NCBI GenBank assembly: GCA_013141385.1
Contig: JABFRB010000012.1
Location: 1-64,000, forward strand
Origin: Bacteroidales bacterium
GTDB taxonomy: Bacteria > Bacteroidota > Bacteroidia > Bacteroidales > Tenuifilaceae
Reading direction: 5' to 3'
DNA: 64,000 bases
The notes beneath the pieces were generated by a model. The model had not been told where the DNA came from. It saw only the letters and a list, made by a program, of their open reading frames with translations, and did no database searches. A program made the translations under genes and the position numbers. Within the stretch, counting starts at the first letter, position 1, and every line of letters starts with the position of its first letter. Below, in pieces: positions 38,001-47,000 of this stretch.

Positions 38001-41000
38001 TTTACTAATAATAACTTCTTTCGTTTCTTCATCCTGATTGATAATGTTCAAACCTTCCTTATTGCGCTTAACTTGTCCTTGATACGAATCTTCAATCCCC
38101 TGCTCACCATCAAGATAGGATTGAAGCTTTACAGTTAGTTGATTGATCGAACTCACCATAAAACTCAGGCGTTCCTCCATAGCATCTCGACCAACCTGCA
38201 AAGTATAGGCTAACCCCGCCAAATCAATGGATTCTTCCTCTCTGCAAATGAAGTCTAATAAATCACGTACCTTTTGTTTAAGTTGCTTTGCCGTTCTAGC
38301 AGAAAGAGGGATAATGAATTTTGTATTCTGTGCAATCGGTTTAACTACTTTAGAAGGCAAATGCTCTGCTAAAACTATATGAGCATTGGTACCGCTAAAG
38401 CCAAAAGAACTAATTGCAGCTTGACGTCGCAGTGCATCCTTTAACTCCCACTTTTGCAACTGGCTATTAATATAAAACGGACTCTCTTTTAAATCAATAT
38501 GTTCATTCAGCTTATCAAAGTTTATTGTCGGAGGCAGTTGTTTGTGTTTCAACGCCAAAAGAAGTTTTATAAATCCTGCAACCCCTGCTGCCGATAAACA
38601 ATGACCAACATTACTTTTTACTGAGCCTAAGGCGCAATAGTTTTTTTTCTGGGTATATTTTTTAAATGCTTCTTTGAGTGCCTCAACCTCAATAGGATCA
38701 CCTAACTTTGTTCCTGTTCCATGGTTTTCAATCAATTGAATACTATCTGGATCGATATGATATTTATCGTAAACCTCTTGTTCTAGCCGTGTTTGTGATT
38801 CCGCATTAGGGGCGGTAATCCCATTGGTTTTGCCATCCTGATTGGCTCCCCAACCTTCAATGACACCAAGAATTATATCATGATCTTTTTCTGCATCAGC
38901 CAACCTTTTCAGCATCACAACACCAACGCCTTCACCTGGAACAAAGCCATTGGCTCTATTATCAAAGGTAAAACATCTGCCATCTGTCGAGAGCATCCCT
39001 GTTTGTGAACTCATAATATGAATTGAAGGACCTGCCAACACATTAACACCTCCAGCCAATGCTATATCGCTATTGCCCAAAATCAAGCTATCACAGGCAC
39101 TTGCAATAGCAATCAGAGATGAAGAACAAGCAGTATCAATAGATAAACAAGGACCTTGCAAATTTAAATAGTAGGAAATACGTGCAGCTAATATCGAAGA
39201 AGCAGCCCCTGTAAAACCTTGGGCACTCAATTGATGCTTTGGTGATAATTTGTGATAATCTCCAACACCACAACCAACAAAAACTCCACATTTGGTGCCA
39301 GACAGGCTTTTAGGATTGTATCCTGAACTTTCTATGCTGTGCCAACATGCTTGTAAAAAGACCCGTTGTTGAGGATCCATATTTTCCGCTTCTGTGGGCG
39401 AGATATTAAAAAATAGGGGATCAAAAAGATCATATTCTTCTAGAGCTCCCATCCACTTACAATTGGTTTTTCCTGGTACTGGCTTCCCTTCATGATAATA
39501 AGTGTTAATATCCCAACGATTTTGAGATATCTGACTGATACAATTTTTACCCTGAGCAATATTTTGCCAAAATTCTTCAAGATTGCTAGCTTGAGGAAAT
39601 TTTCCTGCCATGCCCACCACCGCAATCGACTGTGATTGATAAGCAGAATATGCACTTGGGTTAATTTTCAATGAAGTTTTATTACGCCAAGAAGAAAGTT
39701 CTTTTATAAAAAACTCACTAGAAATCTTATTCTGTGGTTTTGCAGGAATAACCTGTTTATTAATCAGCGTTCCCTTTTTTACCGCCTCTTCTTTTACATA
39801 ACGACTGAGTTGGGTGAGGGTTGGGTAACTATAGACTTTAGTCGCCTCAATCGAGGTTTTATACTTTTCATTTATCTGTCGTATCAAGGTCACACCCGTA
39901 ATAGAGTCCAAACCAAGATCAACAAATTGAGTATTCTCATCAATATCCTGCTCCTGCAAATGCAACTCCTGGGCTAAAAGCTTTTTAATGCTAGCTGTGA
40001 CTGCAGGCAGCACATCTACATCTGGCACTGAAACCACAGAGGCAAAAGATGTATCAGGGTTAATCCCCAATGTCGTTTTGTTACGCCAAGAAGAAGACTC
40101 ATTAATCGTTATTTCATTCTGTGGTTCTGCAGGAATAACCAATTTATTAAGCAGTGCTCTCTTTTTTGCCGCCTCTTCTTTTACATAACGACTGAGCTGT
40201 GTGAGAGTTGGGTAACTATAGACTTTAGTCGCCTCAATCGAGGTTTTATACTTTTCATTTATCTGTCGTATCAAGGTTACGCCAGTAATAGAGTCCAAGC
40301 CAAGATCAACAAATTGAGTATTCTCATCAATATCCTGCTCCTGCAAATGCAACTCCTGGGCTAAAAGCTTTTTAATGCTAGCTGTGACTGCAGGCAGCAC
40401 ATCTACATCTGGTATTGAAATCGCAGAAACAGAAGATGTATCAAGTAAGCTCGAACTCGATATTGTTTTTTCAGAGAGTGAGGTAGTGCTCTGTAAATCA
40501 GTATGTCCTTGAATAAAACTGGTATTTATCCGTTTTAATGCTTCAGATTGACCTACAAATGTTTTTTCATGCATGGATAGTTCAAGTTTATATGTTTCTT
40601 CCACTTGACTATGGACATGCTGTGTCAATTGGTGCTTGAGAGCGATCAAACCCCCTCTCTTTTTCTGTGCTATTTTTTTTGCTAAGTCAAACGCAACTGG
40701 ATTAACTTGCTCTCGAGGTAAAACGGAAATCCGAAGTCCTCTGTTTTTTAAGTCTATACCCGTGTATTCCCGTGCTGTCAATAAGGTTTCTCTCGCCAAA
40801 TCATACCCCATTACGTAAGGAAAAATAAACGTGGCTCCTGCTCCAGGCGTAAAACCAAAATTCATATACGGACTCAAGTAGTGACTTTCTTCACTGAACA
40901 GGATCAAGTCTGCAAACATCCCAAGAGACCATCCACCACCAATACCATGTCCCTGCATAGCAGCAATTACAGGTACCTTGCACTCCATTGCCAGTTGATA

Positions 41001-44000
41001 AATTTTAGTATCTGTAAATTTGGCCTTGCCCTCTTGTATGGCCAATAAACCCTCTTTGGTGCCACCTGATGCAAAATAAGTATCATATCCAGTTAGAATC
41101 ACTACTTTATATGGCACTTGGCTAATATGTTCAAAAACTTCAATTATACCCTCGACAAGCGTATCGGAAAACATATTTTTAACTTCCCGATCTTCTAATT
41201 TAACCACAAGGATTCCTTCTGGGTGTGCAATCGCACTAACCACTTTATTCTTTAACTCTATAGGAGATGGTGCTATAAGTAAAGGTTCATATTCTTTTTC
41301 CTCGGATTCAACCCATACAGGCAACTGATCTATTTCCTGTTGGATGCCTAATGCTATTCGCTTTTTCCAAAATACTATCGTTTCCATTGGCAACTTTGCC
41401 CAGTAATCCGCAAGTTCTAAAGCTTTAGTCAAAACTTGACTTTTTTCTACAACTTGCAAACTTCCAATTCGTTGTCCCAATTCAATACCAGAGTAGTTAT
41501 TACCTGTTAGCAAAATTTCCTTACCCAAATAGTCACCAAATCGGTGCGAAAAGATCATGCCCGCTTGTTTTGCTAATTCTGAACTTTGCAAAATACTTGT
41601 AGCACAATAATTCCCTTTATCATGGTATATTGAAGCATCACAAAATTGACTAATAAACCAACCTATACCATTCGCATTCGAATCCAAAACAGCAATGATA
41701 GGAATCGTAGATTCGAGGATAAGACGTTGTAATTCCAATACTTCATTAACGGTTGCTGACTCTGAGAGAAAATCAGGATGATCACTGGCTAGAACAATGG
41801 ATTTGTATTGGGATGCGTTATTGATCTGGGTGAAGATATTCTTTAGATCTGCCGCTAAAGCTTTTGTTCCATGCGCTTTCTTCGCTTCGAGTATTCTGAT
41901 TAGCAGAACGTTTCCGGCATGGGTTTCCATCTGGATATGCTTAGAAGGCGATGCGATTACCCCATCCGCTTTAGCTTTACCAGACGTACTATCGCTCGTT
42001 ACAGGATCGGCAACCCTCAGTTCGTCCACCTGCGGAGCCAATTTACGGGTCAAATGCTGTTTTAATAGGCGGAGGGAGTCCTGAGATTTATTCGCGAGGT
42101 TTGAGGCTAATGCTTGTGCGTGAGCCGCTACCTGTTCCTGTGGCAGAATCGGGCAAGTCCATCCTTTCGCTTGAAGCTGCTTTCCAGTTGAATCCGTTGA
42201 TAGGTACAAGAAGTCCGTTGTGCAAGATTCACCGAATCGCTCCCTGAATAGTAGGTCTTCTCCCGCCGTTGGGTAGATCCCCTCCTGCATATTCGTGTAG
42301 TAGTATCTTCCTTCCTGGCTGCAAATCATAAAATCACACAGGGCGCCAACCAAGAACCCTGCTCCTATAGCATCTCCTTGCATGACAGCAATCGCTGGGT
42401 ATGGAAAGGACACGATGGCCTTAAATAACTTTTGCTCTACCGCTTCATTAAACTGTTTCCTTCCTCCACGTAAAAAACAACCCTCCATCCCGCTAATCGT
42501 CAATACCTTGATGGTGCTTTCTTGCCGAACTGTTTCTAGGGCTTGCAGTAGTTGCTCTATCAGCTCTTTTGAAAGCTCATTATTACTTGCTGTTGCGGCT
42601 ATTTGAATCGTAAATATTCCGTCCCCATAATCATATAAGCTCACCGAAGAGGGCGTAGATAATGTGCTCTTACTGTGAGAAGGTTCAATTGGCACATTTG
42701 AAAGCGTAACAAAAGATTTGCTTAACACACGCTCTTCCAACTTCTCTGACTGGAATGCATTGGACGCAACTAACGAAATACCTGTTGGTTTTTTTAATTC
42801 TTCTTTCTTGAACGTTTGTACCTGAGGCGTACTAAATGAGATTTTTTCGGATGTAATTGTAGAAAGGGAGATTTTTCTAGGCGCAAAAGTAGTAACTGCA
42901 GATGTTTCATGATCAGATACTTGTTCAATTACATTTATCGATTCATGTTGATAGCTAATACCTCTCATTTGGACACAGACATTCCCTTGTTGATCACACA
43001 AATCAACATCAAGTTTAGTGATTTTATCTCCTGCCTGATGATCGTTAGAGTAACGCGCCCATGCGTACATATCTTTGGGGCAGGCCGATATTATACAGAT
43101 CGATTCTAGAGCAAAGGGGCGTGATGTCTGATTGGAATATTTCGTTAAATCGACAATTAAACTAATAGAAGCTTGAAAGGCACTTTCCATTATGCTCGGA
43201 TGGAGAACATAACCATCCATATTGCTTTCTGAAATACTTGGTAAACGCAACTCGGCTAATAATTGATCATCCCCTTTATATATGACAGTAATTCCTTGAT
43301 AGGTATGTCCATACTGTATACCCAAGTCCGTAAGAATACCATTGTATAGACTGCTTGAATCCAACTTGTCTTTCTGCATTTGAGTTTTGAGTTGTGCTAT
43401 CTCAAGTCTAACAGAAACTGGTTGATGATTAAAAATAGCTTGTCCCTGACAATGAATGATCTCCTCTCCATTATCCTGGCTATAAATTTCAAAGTCTAAT
43501 TGATCAATACCTTTTGCAATTACGGCTATTGTAACTTGCTTATTTCCTGTAACAAAAATTGGCTTACCCCATACGATATTATGTAACTCCAAAATGCTTT
43601 CTTGTGTAAGAGGCATGGCTTTCTCCATTGCAACTCGAGCCATTTCAAAATATGCTACTACAGGAAGTATTTTTTGTTTAAGGCCATCACCTATTCTTAC
43701 ATGGTAATCTTTAATAAAAAATTCTTCACCACTAAAAGTAGAGTTGTAACTTTGCTGCAGGAGATCTGATGTATTTGTATGCAGCAAGGGGTGGAGTACG
43801 GTGGTTGCTTTTCCTGTTACGACAAACTGATCCTTCATTGTTGCATCGACCCAATATCGCTCTTTAGCAAAGGGGTATAGAGGCAGACTTATACGTCCGG
43901 GTTTCTCTTCTCCATAAAGTTTATTCCAATCAAGTTGTAAACCTTTGACCCACCAATCCAATAACCTCGATAACTTCTTTTGATCTATCCATTTATTAAC

Positions 44001-47000
44001 TGTTTCTTGTAAATCGGCATCCGCATTAAACTGAGACACAGTATCCTTATTAGGTTTCACTTGTCCCCGATAAACATTTTCTATATCTTGTTCACCATTG
44101 ATATATAATTGAAGTTTTTCAACCAACTGATCAACTGAATTTACTATGAATCCCAACCTCTCCTCCATTGCATCCCTACCCACTTGCAGAGTGTAAGCCA
44201 AAGCAGATACATCTATTGTTTTTTGTGATGCTACTTGCTCTCCTGTCTGGGTTGCACGAATAAAATTGAAAAGATCGCATACCTTTTGTTGCAACTGTTC
44301 AGCAGTTCGCGCCGACAAAGGAATCATTACTTTTACGTTTGTTGTATTGACCGCAGTAAAATATCTTACCGGCTGTATATATTCTTGGACTATAATGTGA
44401 GCATTTGCCCCTCCTGCCCCAAACGAGGATATTCCAGCTATACGCGGTATCTCTTGAATAATTCCATTTATTTTCTGTGACGGGCGCTGCCACTTTGCTA
44501 AACTTTTTTGATGTACAAATGGAGTCTGACTGAAATCGATTTCAGGATTCTCTACATCAGCATGAATAGAAGGAACGAGTTGTTCATGTTTTAATTGTAA
44601 CAATACTTTAGTTAATCCAGCAATACCGGATGCCGATTCACAATGCCCTATATTTGATTTTAACGATCCTATAGAACAAAATTGCTTTTTATCGCTTGTC
44701 TCCTTAAAAGCACGAGCTAAAGCAGCAACTTCAATTGGATCTCCCAATGCAGTGCCTGTCCCGTGAGCCTCAACATAACTTATTTGTTCAGCCACAAGAT
44801 TAGCTCGTTTTAAAGCTTTGGCAATTACGGCAGATTGAGCTTTAGGATTAGGAACAGTATAGCCATTCGTTTTCCCGCCTGCATTAACAGCACTCCCTTT
44901 AATGATGCCATAAATATGATCACCGTCTTGTTCTGCTTGCTTCAAAGGTTTCAAAACAACAGCACCAACACCTTCTGCATCAATAAAACCATCAGCCGCA
45001 TTTCCAAAGGCTTTACACTGATTGCCTGGAGACAGCATAGTCATTGCTGTCAACTCTAAATAATGAACTGGGTCAATGATTAAATTGACTCCACCTGCAA
45101 TAGCACATTCACTCAATCCGCTATAGATGCTATCTAATGCTAAGTGTATTGCCGTTAATGATGAAGAACAGGCAGTGTCTACTGCCATTGAAGGACCTTG
45201 AAAATTAAAAAGATATGAAACTCTATTGGCAACTGAATAATGAAGTGGTTGTGAAGTATATCTGGCATTCATCACACCAGCAAATACACCAATCTTTTCA
45301 ATACTGCCCAACGTCGCTGGTGTATATCCAGCATCCTCTATCGCATGGTAACAAGACTCCAAAAACAATCGTTCTTGAGGATCCATACGCTCAGCCTCTT
45401 TAGGAGCAATTTTAAAAAACAATGGATCGAATTTATCAATATCTTTTAAAAAGCCTCCCCACTTAGTATACATTTTCCCCAACTTCCCCTTCTCCTCATC
45501 AAAATATTCTTCCCAATTCCAACGATTTTTTGGAATTTCTGTAATACAATTAGTCCCTTTCGATAAATTTATCCAAAACTCGCTTAAGTTATTTGATTGT
45601 GGGTATCTTCCGCTTAAACCAATAATTGCAACATCAATGACATGTGGATTGGCAACAGTATTGGTAACAGACATCACTTGGAAAGATGCCTGATTACTTT
45701 TTCTTGAAACTCGGGAAAATCTTTTATCTTGCGAAACCTCTTGCTCTTTTAAAACAATATTATTATTAACAACTGGCGATATTTGTTTTGACTCATCAGT
45801 CGTTGTTGTGCTTGACAGTAAAGCCATTAAAGCCTCTTTTTTGTTTTCTATAAAATACTTTACTAGCCCTTCAATAGTTCGCTCTTCAAAAAATAATGTA
45901 CTTGTAATATCAGGAAATACCTTACGAAACTGATTAGTGAGTTGAACAACTAAGATGGAATCCAAACCATATTTTTCAAATGGTTGATTTGGTTCAATCT
46001 GCTGAGGGTTCATCTTTAGAGTTTTCGCAACTAATTCCTGAAAAAAGGAGATGCTCTTATCGCGCAGTGATTCTCCCGTATCGACAGAACTTTTTATGGT
46101 CTTTACTGGTTTCACCACTTCAGGAATAGCAACTTTTTTATCTGAAATTATTTTCGATTGTTTAGAATATCTTTGTCTAATTAATCCATCACTACTTGCA
46201 GCAACAACCTGATGTCCAAGTCGATGAACTTTTTCTGCAGGAAAAAAGACCGATTCAAATCCTACTTCTTCCATGACTTCTTTCCATTTCTGGGGAGTCA
46301 ACCCAGGACTTCCAGGCAACCGCAATGCTGTATCCTCATACAACCACCATCCCTCCAGTAAACCAAAGGTCAAATGGGTAAACAATGTCCAAGTGCTCAT
46401 TTCATTTATCAATAAAACACCTTGGTTTTTTAGCACCGCTTTGGAATTGCGTAAAGTTTCTCTAATGTTAGGTGTAGCATGTAATACATTGGTAGCTATA
46501 ATAAAGTCGTATTTATCAGCTACTATCGATTGTGACACTAAAGGTTTTGATACATCAAAAATTGCCGTGGTCAAGGCAGGGAATTCTGGTTGATAATGTT
46601 CTTCCGCGTGCATTAAAAATGCTTTGGATAAATCAGTGTAGCAATATTCAGCAATGGTATCGCCAAATCCTTTTAACATTGGTAATATTTTTGCAGTAGT
46701 ACCACCTGTTCCTGCACCAATTTCTAAAAGACGGATTTTGCAACCGTTATCTGCCTGCAAACGTTCTTCAATGCAAGCTTTTAATGTTTCGCCCAGTACT
46801 CCATTGAGGTAATCAGCTTGTACATTTCCTTTGTAAATGCCTTCTACCAATTCCATTGAAGAATTAGGGAACATGAAATCAGTTGCGGGTTGTTTACCGC
46901 TTAAAATTGTGGGTAGTGATTTTAAACATACATCCAATAAATTAATTTGTGCAATTAAATTGGAGTTTGTTGCCCATTCTGATTTTTTATTTTTCCACTC

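Noticed and set aside
46273-46593. 106-codon open frame on the plus strand
   Set aside because: It lies antisense within the C-methyltransferase coding region of PKS2, has no recognisable motif and looks like a chance shadow frame.
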